Source of the DNA: Colwellia sp.
GTDB lineage: Bacteria > Pseudomonadota > Gammaproteobacteria > Enterobacterales > Alteromonadaceae
Direction: 5' to 3'
NCBI GenBank assembly: GCA_013215385.1
Contig: JABSOY010000007.1
Coordinates: 248,001-312,000 of the forward strand
DNA: 64,000 nucleotides
Shown: positions 8,682 to 18,015 of the stretch, one piece after another
Layout of the letters: each line of letters begins with the position of its first letter
Position numbering within the stretch: the first letter of the stretch is position 1
The notes under the pieces: model-generated
Database searches by the model: none
What the model was told of the DNA's origin: nothing
The model's input: the letters and a program-made list of their open reading frames with translations, nothing else
Translations under genes and position numbers: made by a program

Positions 8682-9189
8682 AAGGCGCTCTTGTTAACTG
8701 GACTAGATTAAGGGCGGCAAATTTAATCTAAAGTGAGGAAGAATGCTACTATTAACGCTTATTATCGACTTAATTAATGCAACAATGAGTAACATTATAA
8801 TAATCAAACAAAAAGCGATTAAAAAACATACATTAACAATGCAGATTATGAACTTAGCAACAAATTCATTGATTATGATCACATTAACGAATAGCTTAAA
8901 TAGTGAGCGTAATCCGATAATCTTAGCTAAATCCTCTTAATAAAATAATACGCTACACGGATGTAATCTTTTAATTGAGGTGTAATTGAAGTTAATTGTA
9001 TGAAGTATAACTAATAAGCCGCATTGAAGCTTTTAGGTTGCAGTGGTATTATTCAGGTTAAATAATGAGTGATCCGAAATTAGCAATAAATCATGAAGCT
9101 TCTATTGCTATAATTGAACTTTATCGTCTTATTGATAAGTGATAACGACCTACTTACCAACCTATTTGAATGCATAATAATTAAAACCT
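8682..9189. other. Divergent intergenic region between the zap-min operon and the SNF2 gene
   Basis: This must hold the promoter of the leftward division operon and of the rightward helicase gene. It is very AT-rich. A 65-codon frame at 8743-8940 follows a Shine-Dalgarno-like GAGGA, but its protein is a low-complexity Ile/Leu/Asn/Thr string and is not supported as a gene. Confidence 0.5.
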
Positions 9190-12100
9190 ATGACCAAAAA
9201 CACTTTTACACCCGAATTACTTGAACAACACTTTACCAAAAACGAATGGAAAAAAGGCGCGAGAATATTTCAAGATAAAGGTATTAAAGCCTGTGCGCTT
9301 GATGGTGAAATAATACGCGGTGTAGTTTTTAGTGAACGCTCTCGCCAAACAACCTATTCAACGCGTTTAGTTTTAAATGTTAAGTATGATGGTCTGGCCA
9401 GCTATTGTGATTGTTATGTCGGTCGCGACTGTAAACATGGCGCTGCCTTAGCGCAGTTTTTTATTCATGAACAGTTTGATCAAAATAGTATTGCTACTTC
9501 TGAAAAAGTGATTGATAAATGGCTTAACCGCTTTCAAGCTCAGCCAAGTAGATATCAGCCCAACACCCAACAAAAATCATTATTGTACTTTTTAAAGCCC
9601 AATAACTATAACGAAGACGACTATTATACTTTAGGTATTAAATCGGCGCGACCAAAAATTAGTGGCGGCTGGAATAATTCGATTGGTAGTGAGTTTTCGG
9701 CGAGTTCGTTAATTAATAGTGCTTATGCAAATAACGAAGATGTTGCGGTACTTACTGAGCTTATCCGTACTAACCAATATGGCGATAATGTTAAATATTT
9801 TGATTTATTCGAACGTATTATAAAAACTAATCGCTGTTTTTGGCATACCAGCTACGACTTAAGTGATGCCATGACTTTAGGTGAGCCATTAGAAGCCGAG
9901 TGGCAGTGGGTTGCACTTGATAACAAGTTACATACCTTACAACTTATATTTATGAAACCTTCAAGCAGTATTCTTATTATTAAAGCACAACCGCTTTGTT
10001 ATTATGATGAAGAAACAAATTGCTTTGGAAAAATTAATACTAATACTCAATGTGATTTTGAAGCAGACTTACTTAACTCGCCTATTTTTGAAGAAGACAA
10101 ATTACCTTGGATATTAAATAAACTGTCGATGTCGTTAGGTGATGCTGTGCAGCGTTTACCTAAGCCAAAAACAGAATATTCACAAGAATTAACAAAACCC
10201 GAGGTATATTTACACTTTTCTACACCTCGAGGAGCTGATCCTCAATCGGGTTTTGTGAAAGTTAATTTCTCTTATCAAGGCACTTTGGTTAATCCACATA
10301 ATGAGAGTGTTACGGTTACGCCAACAAATGTAAGTGATAGCGAGAGCGACAATGAGAGTGAGAGTGAGAGTGAGAACAAAGTAAAACTGTATCGCGACTT
10401 AACCTTTGAACAAACCGTTATTGATAAACTAACCACGTTAAAATTTATTACTCAGCCTAAACCCAAACGTTACACTTTTACCAATGAAGACTATTTGAAA
10501 AAAGATAAAGTTCCAAAATATTCGATGCTGATGGAAGGCCGCTATCTTTGGCATCACTTTTTGCACCAAGATGTAGAGTTACTTAAAAAATTAGGCTGGC
10601 ATATTAGCTTTGCTGATGACTTTTATTATAAAGCGCTCGCTACCGATAGTGTATTTGACGCCGAAGTTATTCAAACAGATGATCACGACTTTTTCTCATT
10701 AGGGTTAAACTTAACCATTGATGGCAAAAAAATGCCGGCATTTCCTATTTTGCTTGGTGCTATTGAACAACTACCTAGGGCGGCATTACTTGACAGAGAA
10801 AAAGAAAAACTAATTTCTCCTGACTCGCCAATTTATGTTGATCTAGAAAATGGTGATTTTGTTGCCTTGCGTTATCAGAGCGTACAGCCAATATTAAAAC
10901 AGTTTATTGAACTCTTTATGCCCAATGCCTTAAATAAAGATGGCACCATGGAGCTATCGCGTTTTCAAGGGCATCAAACGTTATCCATGTTAGATGACCA
11001 AGGAATGATAGCAACGGGCACCAGTAAGTTAAGAACCTTAGCTGATAAATTAAAAGACTTTCAAAAAGTCACCACGGTTCCTGTGCCTGAAGGATTAAAC
11101 GCAACGTTAAGAACATATCAGCATCAAGGGCTAAACTGGTTACAGTTTTTACGAGAGTATCAATTAAACGGTATTTTGGCAGACGATATGGGCTTAGGTA
11201 AAACCATTCAAACCTTAGCGCACTTATTAATTGAAAAACAGCAAGGCCGATTAACAAAACCGGTATTAATTGTTGCTCCGACTAGTGTTATTTTTAACTG
11301 GGCAAATGAAATAGAAAAATTTACTCCGCAGCTTTCTTATCAAGTATTGCACGGCAGTAAACGTCAGCAGCACTTTGATTGCCTAGAAAACCGTGAAGAA
11401 CTTGAAAACCCAGTTGATATCATCATTACCAGTTATGCGTTAATTACCAAAGATTTAGCCCTATATAGTCAACAAAAGTTTTATTATCTTGTACTTGATG
11501 AAGCTCATTATATAAAAAACACCAAAACTAAATTATACCAAGCGTTTCTAACACTTAAAGCACAACATAAATTGTGCTTAACCGGTACGCCGATGGAAAA
11601 TCATTTAGGCGAATTCTGGGCACAATTTAATTTTTTACTGCCCGGATTTTTGGGCGGACAAAGACAATTTACCAAGCTATTTAGAACCCCTATCGAAAAG
11701 CACGGAGAGCTTGAACGTAAACAGCTATTGAATCAGCGTATTAAGCCGTTTATTTTACGAAGAACCAAAGATAAAATTGCCACTGAGCTGCCGCCAAAAA
11801 CTGAGATCATTCAAAAGTTACGTATTGAAGGTCAGCAAGCCGAGCTCTATGAATCGGTGCGCTTAGCAATGGATAGCCGCTTAAAAGATATTATTGCTGA
11901 CAAAGGTTTAAAACGAAGCCAGATAGAAGTATTAGATGCGTTATTAAAGCTGAGACAAGTCTGTAACCACCCTAAGTTATTATCACTTGAAGGCGCTAAA
12001 AAAATAAATCAATCAGCCAAGCTTGATTACTTAATGGAAACCCTGCCTGAGCAAATTGATGAAGGCCGTAAAATATTAATCTTTTCACAGTTCACCAGTA

Positions 12101-12528
12101 TGCTTGCTTTGATAGAAGATGAGCTAGTGAAAGAGGGTATTGATTATGTCAAATTAACGGGTTCAACCACTAAAAGACAAGAAGTTGTTGATAAGTTTCA
12201 ACAAGGTGAAGTACCGGTATTTTTAATTAGTTTACGCGCCGGTGGCGTCGGCTTAAATTTAACAGCAGCCGACACGGTTATTCATTTTGACCCTTGGTGG
12301 AACCCTGCAGTCGAAAATCAAGCCACCGATAGAGCTTACCGTATAGGGCAAGACAAGCCTGTTTTTGTCTACAAGTATATAATTGAAAATTCAATAGAAG
12401 AGAAGATTCAAAAAATACAACAAAACAAAGCAGAGCTAGCAAAAGCGTTATTATCGGAAGAAGTGAGTGATAGTAAACTGAGTTTAACTGACGATATTTT
12501 AGGGGCCTTACTAGCACCGCTAAGTTAG
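9190..12528 (+). CDS. SWIM zinc-finger SNF2-family DNA helicase/ATPase
   Basis: This large 1112-aa protein is a Swi2/Snf2 translocase that would remodel protein-DNA or nucleic-acid complexes using ATP. An N-terminal SWIM zinc finger uses Cys73, Cys75, Cys81 and His83 (CDCYVGRDCKH). The two RecA-like domains lie in the C-terminal half: Walker A DDMGLGKT (665-672), DEAH (770-773), LTGTPMEN, and the C-terminal LRAGGVGLNLTAAD and DPWWNPAVENQATDRAYRIGQ motifs. A Ser/Glu-rich low-complexity linker lies around residues 382-396, encoded by GAGAGT-like repeats near 10333-10376. No strong Shine-Dalgarno precedes the ATG. Family is certain; the cellular target is unknown. Confidence 0.92.
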   Translation: MTKNTFTPELLEQHFTKNEWKKGARIFQDKGIKACALDGEIIRGVVFSERSRQTTYSTRLVLNVKYDGLASYCDCYVGRDCKHGAALAQFFIHEQFDQNSIATSEKVIDKWLNRFQAQPSRYQPNTQQKSLLYFLKPNNYNEDDYYTLGIKSARPKISGGWNNSIGSEFSASSLINSAYANNEDVAVLTELIRTNQYGDNVKYFDLFERIIKTNRCFWHTSYDLSDAMTLGEPLEAEWQWVALDNKLHTLQLIFMKPSSSILIIKAQPLCYYDEETNCFGKINTNTQCDFEADLLNSPIFEEDKLPWILNKLSMSLGDAVQRLPKPKTEYSQELTKPEVYLHFSTPRGADPQSGFVKVNFSYQGTLVNPHNESVTVTPTNVSDSESDNESESESENKVKLYRDLTFEQTVIDKLTTLKFITQPKPKRYTFTNEDYLKKDKVPKYSMLMEGRYLWHHFLHQDVELLKKLGWHISFADDFYYKALATDSVFDAEVIQTDDHDFFSLGLNLTIDGKKMPAFPILLGAIEQLPRAALLDREKEKLISPDSPIYVDLENGDFVALRYQSVQPILKQFIELFMPNALNKDGTMELSRFQGHQTLSMLDDQGMIATGTSKLRTLADKLKDFQKVTTVPVPEGLNATLRTYQHQGLNWLQFLREYQLNGILADDMGLGKTIQTLAHLLIEKQQGRLTKPVLIVAPTSVIFNWANEIEKFTPQLSYQVLHGSKRQQHFDCLENREELENPVDIIITSYALITKDLALYSQQKFYYLVLDEAHYIKNTKTKLYQAFLTLKAQHKLCLTGTPMENHLGEFWAQFNFLLPGFLGGQRQFTKLFRTPIEKHGELERKQLLNQRIKPFILRRTKDKIATELPPKTEIIQKLRIEGQQAELYESVRLAMDSRLKDIIADKGLKRSQIEVLDALLKLRQVCNHPKLLSLEGAKKINQSAKLDYLMETLPEQIDEGRKILIFSQFTSMLALIEDELVKEGIDYVKLTGSTTKRQEVVDKFQQGEVPVFLISLRAGGVGLNLTAADTVIHFDPWWNPAVENQATDRAYRIGQDKPVFVYKYIIENSIEEKIQKIQQNKAELAKALLSEEVSDSKLSLTDDILGALLAPLS

Positions 12529-12710
12529 TGCGGTAAAGAAACATAAAAATGTAGCGCCGCGACTATAAGTTGAATTTTCAACAAAAAAACGCGGACTAGT
12601 ATTATCGAATACAAAAAGTAAATTATGTAAGCTTGGCTAAACGTACTAAATGCGACGTTCATAATAATCAGCGTTCAGTAGTTATAAACGTAACAATATC
12701 AGACTGTATC

Positions 12711-13124
12711 TTAACGTTTGATATTGTTAACCTTTTGAACAGTTACTCTTTTTAAGACGAAAAATATAATGACTAAGTAAACAATTGTCGCTATATGCTT
12801 AAATATCACCATAAATGGTGCCCCTGCCTGGTAGGCAAGAACCGCATCAGTAACCGGCATAATAATACCAAATAAAGCACACCACATTAACATTGAATAA
12901 TGTCTGGAATATAAAAGCAAACCAAGAACCAAAGTAATAAAAATAGTACGTGAACCATATATATTTACCCAGTCTGCATCCATTAGAGCAAACAATTCAG
13001 TTCCTCTCACCGTTGAAAAAGCCAATGGGTCAATATAGGCAAATATTCCATAAAAACCCTGCAGTAAAATCATGAGTAAAACTAAGACAAATCCAACTTT
13101 TTCTAACTTTGATTTATTATTCAT
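12711..13124 (-). CDS. Small four-helix membrane protein, function unknown
   Basis: This 137-aa protein has four predicted hydrophobic segments (about 9-30, 55-75, 78-98, 103-125), a basic N-terminus and a basic C-terminal tail. Its pattern resembles DUF4267-type small membrane proteins, but that is a weak match from memory. It lies on the same strand as the DUF1330, azoreductase and SDR genes and 132 bases from the next, so it may be co-regulated or just adjacent. Confidence 0.6.
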   Translation of the reverse strand: MNNKSKLEKVGFVLVLLMILLQGFYGIFAYIDPLAFSTVRGTELFALMDADWVNIYGSRTIFITLVLGLLLYSRHYSMLMWCALFGIIMPVTDAVLAYQAGAPFMVIFKHIATIVYLVIIFFVLKRVTVQKVNNIKR

Positions 13125-13256
13125 ATACTACCAATCTACACCTAAATATTAATGGGCCCTTAGTATGGGCAGAGGTTGTTTAGTTAAAATATTGAAGTGA
13201 TATTAAAAATGATTTTCACCTTACTAATCAGTTAACTATACCTGTGATATCTCTTG

Positions 13257-13559
13257 TTAAAAACAACCTTCAACTAAGATTAATTTACTTTCTGTACTAG
13301 TATGTCTAATCGAAAATAAGGGCTGCGCTTCTGGATCGTTTAAGAAGCCTTTTGCAATTTCTTTATTGGGAAATTCTATTACGACGACTCTTTCAGGTCG
13401 CCAATCCCCTTCCATAACTTCAGGCACGACACCTTGAATTACATATTTACCACCGTGCTTTTTAATAAAGGCAGGGATTTTATCAATATATTCTTTAAAG
13501 AGATTAAAGTCCTTTATAGAAAAATCTAATATTAAATATCCTTTCAATTTATACTCCAT
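13257..13559 (-). CDS. DUF1330-family protein
   Basis: This 100-aa protein has the DUF1330 dimeric ferredoxin-like alpha/beta-barrel pattern: an opening beta-strand (KGYLILDFSI), a helix with the Tyr of KEYIDKIPAF, GGKYVIQG in the middle, the conserved Glu and RVVVIEFPN, and a helix ending near the C-terminus. The biochemical role of the family is not established. It sits downstream of the azoreductase on the same strand with a 196-base gap, in a cluster of likely redox or detoxification genes. Confidence 0.8.
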   Translation of the reverse strand: MEYKLKGYLILDFSIKDFNLFKEYIDKIPAFIKKHGGKYVIQGVVPEVMEGDWRPERVVVIEFPNKEIAKGFLNDPEAQPLFSIRHTSTESKLILVEGCF

Positions 13560-13755
13560 GATTTAAATATTCAGTCAATATTGCAAGGCGAACATACCTC
13601 AAATAGTAATACGTTCACAATTTTATCTTATATGAATAATAAGCCAAATAACAATCATTAATCTAAAGTTTATCGCCTATAAGCTATTAATAAAACGATA
13701 GTTATTCAAAGTACATCATGCGACGAGAATTATTAATATCAGCAGGATATACTAT

Positions 13756-14355
13756 TTAAATACGTTCAATGTGATTATTCGCGTGAGCTAATGTTTTGGC
13801 TTCATCTTGACCAAGCCCACTACTGTCAATAAATGAGATATCCGTAATGCCAATAAAGCTCAAGACATGTCGTAAATAATTGGAAATAAAATCTAGTTCA
13901 CTGTCTATTTTAGTGCCACCTGAAACAATAATAATATAGGCCTTTTTATTATTCACTAAACCAATTGGGCCATTATCACCGTATCGGAAGGTTAATTTAG
14001 ATCTAACAACTTGGTCTATCCAAGCTTTAAAAGCTGCCGGTACCCCAAAGTTGTAAATAGGTAGACCAATAATAATTAAGTCAGCATCATTTAATTCTTC
14101 GACTAAGATATCGGACGTTGCCAAGCATTTATGCTGCTTTGACGTTCGTTCAGCTACGGCGGTGAAGTTAGCTTTAATCCAGTTTTCATCAATAAAAGGA
14201 ATACCGTCAGCCAAGTCTCTAATCGTTACTTTGTTCTGGTTTTCAGAACTCTGTTTTTTACCTGTTAGTTGCTTAATTAACTTGTTGGATAATTCTCGGC
14301 TATAAGAGCCTGTTTTTCGCATACTCGCGTCAAGTCGTAAAATATTTTTAGCCAT
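13756..14355 (-). CDS. azoR: FMN-dependent NADH-azoreductase / quinone reductase
   Basis: This flavodoxin-like enzyme passes electrons from NAD(P)H through FMN to quinones and azo compounds by two-electron transfer, avoiding semiquinones. The N-terminal phosphate-binding segment LDASMRKTGSYSREL and the FMN-contacting PIYNFGVPAAFKAWIDQV match AcpD/AzoR, and SGGTK lies in the second flavin-binding loop. The 199-aa length is normal. It follows the SDR gene with a long hairpin in the 112-base gap, and its position opposite a TetR regulator fits an electrophile- or quinone-responsive cluster. Confidence 0.9.
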   Translation of the reverse strand: MAKNILRLDASMRKTGSYSRELSNKLIKQLTGKKQSSENQNKVTIRDLADGIPFIDENWIKANFTAVAERTSKQHKCLATSDILVEELNDADLIIIGLPIYNFGVPAAFKAWIDQVVRSKLTFRYGDNGPIGLVNNKKAYIIIVSGGTKIDSELDFISNYLRHVLSFIGITDISFIDSSGLGQDEAKTLAHANNHIERI

Positions 14356-14395
14356 AATTTACTCCGTTGCAATATTGATATTAGATTGAATAAAA

Positions 14396-14447
14396 TAAAC
14401 ACCTAGCCCTTAATTCAAATAATTTAATTAAGTAAAATAGGTGTTTA
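14396..14447 (-). terminator. Long hairpin between the SDR and azoreductase genes
   Basis: Outer arms TAAACACCTA (14396-14405) and TAGGTGTTTA (14438-14447) pair perfectly, and inside them CTTAATT (14409-14415) pairs with AATTAAG (14426-14432). A short T-rich stretch follows on the minus strand. It could partly terminate transcription after the SDR gene or stabilise the mRNA. Confidence 0.5.
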
Positions 14448-14467
14448 CCTTGATTAGTCTATTTATG

Positions 14468-15223
14468 TTAAGACAATATAGGGTTTATATTCATTCCACC
14501 GTCAATATTATATTCTCCACCAGTAATGAATGATGCATCATCAGAAGCTAAGAAAGTCACGAGCTTGGCGATGTCTGCTGGTTGTCCAAATCGTTTTAAT
14601 GGAATTCTATTTTGCATCGCGGCTGAAAATTCATTTAATTGTTCTTCTGGCATACCTGTTTTAGCAAAAATAGGCGTATAAGTAGGCCCTGGGTTTACCG
14701 AGTTTACGCGTATCTTACGTGGAGAAAGTTCAGTCGCCGCTGTTCGTGTATATGAATTTAACGCCGCTTTAGAGGCCGCATAAATAGCCGTATTTGGCAT
14801 ACCTGTATAAGCATTAATAGATGAAAGGTTAATAATAGAACCGCCATTATTAATAATGGGTAAAAACTTTTCAGTGGTAAATACCGCACCTTTGAAATTA
14901 ATTCCCATCTGAGTATCAAACATTTCTTCAGTATTTTGGCCTATTGGAGCTGGACTGAAAATACCGGCATTGACAAATAATACGTCAATATTGCCAAACT
15001 CATTTTTTACTTGCTCGACAAGTTCATCAATAGCAGATAAGTCCATAACATCAGCAACTATGCCTTTAACACCTAATTCATTAGCCGCTGTAGCAACCTT
15101 ATCAACTGATCGACCGGTAATAATCACACTTGCGCCAGCATCTTTAAAATATTTTGCCGTTTCATACCCAATACCGCTATTTCCACCAGTGACTACAGCA
15201 ACTTTTCCCGTTAAATCATTCAT
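14468..15223 (-). CDS. Short-chain dehydrogenase/reductase (classical SDR)
   Basis: This 251-aa NAD(P)-dependent oxidoreductase has the glycine-rich cofactor motif TGGNSGIG (12-19), the NAG motif in LFVNAGI, the catalytic Ser in INLSSINAYTG and the YAASK catalytic Tyr-Lys pair. The C-terminal FLASDDASFITGGEYNIDGG motif is typical. The position after the first beta-strand (ITGRSVDK) suggests NADPH preference, by inference. It is transcribed divergently from the TetR gene, and the two palindromic operators lie just upstream of it. Substrate unknown. Confidence 0.9.
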   Translation of the reverse strand: MNDLTGKVAVVTGGNSGIGYETAKYFKDAGASVIITGRSVDKVATAANELGVKGIVADVMDLSAIDELVEQVKNEFGNIDVLFVNAGIFSPAPIGQNTEEMFDTQMGINFKGAVFTTEKFLPIINNGGSIINLSSINAYTGMPNTAIYAASKAALNSYTRTAATELSPRKIRVNSVNPGPTYTPIFAKTGMPEEQLNEFSAAMQNRIPLKRFGQPADIAKLVTFLASDDASFITGGEYNIDGGMNINPILS

Positions 15224-15257
15224 TCGAATATTTCCTTTAAAATATTAATACATATAC

Positions 15258-15271
15258 GTACCGATCGGTAC
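15258..15271. promoter_or_regulatory. TetR-type operator 1 (perfect palindrome)
   Basis: GTACCGATCGGTAC is a perfect 14-bp palindrome in the 117-base gap between the SDR and tetR genes. ACCGANCGGT-like cores are typical of TetR-family operators. It is the nearer of two sites to the SDR start. Confidence 0.75.
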
Positions 15272-15287
15272 AGATATTGACAATCTA

Positions 15288-15299
15288 TACCGAACGGTT
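15288..15299. promoter_or_regulatory. TetR-type operator 2
   Basis: TACCGAACGGTT contains ACCGAACGGT, the same half-sites as operator 1. Its centre is 29 bases, close to three helical turns, from the centre of operator 1, so two dimers could bind on the same DNA face. It lies 42 bases before the tetR ATG. Confidence 0.7.
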
Positions 15300-15340
15300 C
15301 ACAATTACAAGCGTAAATTTTAATAAATCTGGAAATTACT

Positions 15341-15937
15341 ATGACAGCAGGACGCCACCGGAGCTTTGATAAAAACAGTGCCCTTGAAAAAGCTATGCAA
15401 GTATTTTGGAAAAATGGCTACCCCGGCACTTCGTTAACCGATTTAACTAATGTTATGGGGATTAATAAGTCGAGCCTTTATGCTGCTTTTGGCAATAAAG
15501 AAAAACTGTTTAATCAAGCTATTGAATTTTATTTAAATAAACATGGCGTAGTACATTCAGCAGAGCTGTTTAGAGCAGATAGCAGTCTAAAAGAACGAAT
15601 AAGAAACTACTTACTATCTATTGCTAAGATGTTAACAAACCAAGATTTACCTACCGGCTGCTTAATTTGTCTTGCGACTTCAGAAATAGCGGGTTCTTGC
15701 CTACCTAAGAGTTCGGTAACAAATATTAATGGCATAAATCGACAAACCGTATTGGCGTTAACTGATTTTTTTGACAAAGAGCAACATTTAGGAAATTTAG
15801 TAGCAGATAATACCCCAATTATATTGGCGAATTATCTATTAACATTACAATTTGGCTTAGCTATTTCTGCGAGAAATGGTAGTTCTATTGAAGAACTTAC
15901 AGAGATCATAAACTTTTCTATCGGTCAGTTTAATTAG
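15341..15937 (+). CDS. TetR/AcrR-family transcriptional regulator
   Basis: This 198-aa regulator has an N-terminal helix-turn-helix (about residues 10-55; GYPGTSLTDLTNVMGINKSSLYAAFGNKEKLF) and an all-helical ligand domain. The GCLICLATSE stretch with two nearby Cys (about 108-111) resembles electrophile-sensing relatives such as NemR, so thiol sensing is possible but not shown. It is transcribed divergently from the SDR gene with two palindromes between them, so it probably represses both itself and the SDR/azoreductase side. Confidence 0.9.
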   Translation: MTAGRHRSFDKNSALEKAMQVFWKNGYPGTSLTDLTNVMGINKSSLYAAFGNKEKLFNQAIEFYLNKHGVVHSAELFRADSSLKERIRNYLLSIAKMLTNQDLPTGCLICLATSEIAGSCLPKSSVTNINGINRQTVLALTDFFDKEQHLGNLVADNTPIILANYLLTLQFGLAISARNGSSIEELTEIINFSIGQFN

Positions 15938-16192
15938 TTTTTAGAGCAGAAAAAAAATGGTATTTCATCAGGGTTAACTCACACAAAAAGACAATTATCG
16001 CCTTGTGATTGAATAAGTTTATCAACATTATTTGGACTGAGTTTATTAAGTTAAGCGACTGACATGATATAAATTATCTTATGTATAATTATTTTTTAAC
16101 GGTGAAAGGAGTGTCAGTATGGAACGAGCACAATGAAAATTCATCGTTACCGTCAGCAATATTCATATTAAAACCATTTAACGCGATAAAAT
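15938..16192 (+). other. Intergenic region with a possible small transcript
   Basis: After the tetR stop there is a promoter-like TATAAT (about 16084) preceded by TGACA, and the terminator at 16193-16228 lies about 100 bases downstream. This could give a transcript of about 130 nt. It includes AGGAGTG followed by a five-codon frame. Nothing matches a known sRNA. Confidence 0.25.
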
Positions 16193-16228
16193 AAAAACTA
16201 AGGAGTTATGGGAGTGTCCTTAGTTTTT
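16193..16228. terminator. Bidirectional hairpin terminator between tetR and pdsO
   Basis: AAAAACTAAGGA (16193-16204) pairs perfectly with TCCTTAGTTTTT (16217-16228) around a 12-base loop. It has a T-run on each strand, suiting the convergent genes on both sides. Confidence 0.8.
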
Positions 16229-16297
16229 ACTCTTACAATGTGTATTCTATAAACCTTTCTTAGTTATTTTTCACCTCCTTAGTTCGTCTGAAAACGA

Positions 16298-17119
16298 TTA
16301 ATAATTATTCGCGACTTGCGCAGAGTCACTGTGCAACTTTATCACCACTCGTCGGTCATAAAAGCTGGCTTCTTTTTCACTATTGGCAACCACAGGTGAC
16401 TGTTCACCAAAAGCAAAGAGTTGGATACGTTCAGCTTCAACGCCTTGTTCAATTAGCGCTTTTTTCACAGTATTAACTCGCGCAATAGAGAGCTCTTGAT
16501 TTCGGTTTTTACTACCTTGTTTATCGGTATAACCTGACAAATCAATAAAGAGTTTTGGTGATTGTTGCATCATTTGTGACAACGCAACAATTTGCCCTTG
16601 ATAATGTGGTTGCAGCTCGCTTGATCCCGTTGGAAACTGTAAGCTCATCAGTAAGTTTTCAGCTTGTATTTGGCTAGCGAGCTGATATTTTTGATGGAAC
16701 TCTTGCTCTAAGGCCGTCAATTCAACTTGATGATTTTCTTCTGTACTTTGTAACTTATTACTCAATTGTTTTACCGCCAAAGCGTAGTTACTTTCTTGCT
16801 CTGTTAATGAGCTTTGTAATGCATTGATGTTTTTTTCTGAATTTTGGGTTTTAGCAATTAAGGTACCAGTAATGCCGACAATAAATGCGCCTACAGGTCC
16901 CCCCAGAATTGCTCCGATTATAACGCCAGTGCCAAAACCAATACCTTCTTTGTCTTGGTCACTTAATTCAATATTTTCACTTTTATTATTTTTGATGTTT
17001 TCAAATGCGTAAGCTGAATGACTGATGACTGGCGTAATCATTAAAGAGCTAATCAAAAACAGTTTAGCTGGAGTTAATTTATGCTTAGCTTGCTGAGTTT
17101 TACGGTTAATTGTTTTCAT
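16298..17119 (-). CDS. pdsO: Sortase-associated OmpA-family protein PdsO
   Basis: This is the OmpA-like member of the proteobacterial dedicated sortase system. In order, the 273 residues have an N-terminal signal/anchor (about 18-38), a glycine-zipper membrane segment (about 60-88, IGFGTGVIIGAILGGPVGAF), a coiled coil (about 92-150) and a C-terminal OmpA peptidoglycan-binding domain with LSGYTDKQGSKNRNQELSIARV. It is transcribed divergently from pdsR. The system's sortase and LPXTG-type target would normally be nearby but are absent here. The role is inferred from family and neighbours. Confidence 0.8.
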   Translation of the reverse strand: MKTINRKTQQAKHKLTPAKLFLISSLMITPVISHSAYAFENIKNNKSENIELSDQDKEGIGFGTGVIIGAILGGPVGAFIVGITGTLIAKTQNSEKNINALQSSLTEQESNYALAVKQLSNKLQSTEENHQVELTALEQEFHQKYQLASQIQAENLLMSLQFPTGSSELQPHYQGQIVALSQMMQQSPKLFIDLSGYTDKQGSKNRNQELSIARVNTVKKALIEQGVEAERIQLFAFGEQSPVVANSEKEASFYDRRVVIKLHSDSAQVANNY

Positions 17120-17316
17120 GATGTTTCCTTGCTTTAAAGTAGAGGTTCGTTGTTGACGAGTTAATTAAAACAAGAAAAAAAGGTCTTCGAACGGCACAAT
17201 AAAGGCAAAGTGCTGAACAAATGTGGCAACAATATGGCAATTTTCATAATTACGCGCTTTTATAAAAAATCTCTTATATAGTGCCTGTAAATATAAGAAA
17301 GGGTTGAAAGGTAAAT

Positions 17317-18015
17317 ATGTCAAAACGAATTGCAATTGTTGAAGATGAAGCCGCGATAAGAGAGAACTATGCTGACGTATTGCGGGCGCAAGGTTATCAA
17401 GTGCAAACTTTTGCCAACCGAGAAAGTGCTTGCCAAGCTTTTGCACTTAGCCTACCTCATTTAGTCATTTTAGATATTGGTTTAGAGCAAGATTATGATG
17501 GCGGGTTTACGTTATGCCAATGGTTGCGTAATATTTCAACCACCCTGCCTATTATATTTTTAACTGCCCGAGATAACGATGTAGATACTGTTTCAGGATT
17601 ACGTATTGGCGCAGACGATTACCTAACAAAAGACATTAGCCTGCCACATTTATCCGCTCGTATAGCAGCATTATTTCGTCGCCAAGAAGCATATAAACAA
17701 CCAACACTCGAAAGTAGCTTATTAACACTTGGCCCCCTAACCATTGATAACCAACGCATGAGTATCCTTTGGCAACAGCAAACTGTTGACTTAACCATCA
17801 CCGAGTTTTGGATGGTCTTTGCCCTTGCGAAGCATCCGGGCCATGTAAAAAACCGTCAACAATTAATGAAAGACTCTAATATATATGTTGATGACAGCAC
17901 CATTACCTCACACGTAAAACGCATAAGAAAAAAATTCAACCATATTGACCCTGAATTTAACTGTATAGAAACTATATATGGCATGGGTTACCGCTGGAAT
18001 GAAGATGATAAATAA
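17317..18015 (+). CDS. pdsR: Response regulator of the dedicated sortase system, PdsR
   Basis: This OmpR-type DNA-binding response regulator of 232 aa has a receiver domain with the acidic pocket EDEAA, phosphoacceptor Asp53 in VILDIGLE, Thr in LTARD and a Lys in YLTKDI. A winged-helix output domain follows, with TSHVKRIRKKF and YGMGYRW. The N-terminal SKRIAIVEDEAAIRENYADVL is characteristic of the regulator paired with the marine sortase histidine kinase. It overlaps pdsS by 11 bases. The ATG at 17317 is preceded by GAAAGG. Confidence 0.85.
   Translation: MSKRIAIVEDEAAIRENYADVLRAQGYQVQTFANRESACQAFALSLPHLVILDIGLEQDYDGGFTLCQWLRNISTTLPIIFLTARDNDVDTVSGLRIGADDYLTKDISLPHLSARIAALFRRQEAYKQPTLESSLLTLGPLTIDNQRMSILWQQQTVDLTITEFWMVFALAKHPGHVKNRQQLMKDSNIYVDDSTITSHVKRIRKKFNHIDPEFNCIETIYGMGYRWNEDDK

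Noticed and set aside
8743-8940. 65-codon plus-strand frame with a Shine-Dalgarno-like GAGGA
   Set aside because: The predicted protein is a low-complexity Ile/Leu/Asn/Thr string expected by chance in very AT-rich DNA, and the spacing to the ATG is short.
10333-10376. GAGAGT-type tandem repeat as a separate repeat element
   Set aside because: It lies in frame inside the SNF2 gene and just encodes a Ser/Glu-rich linker.
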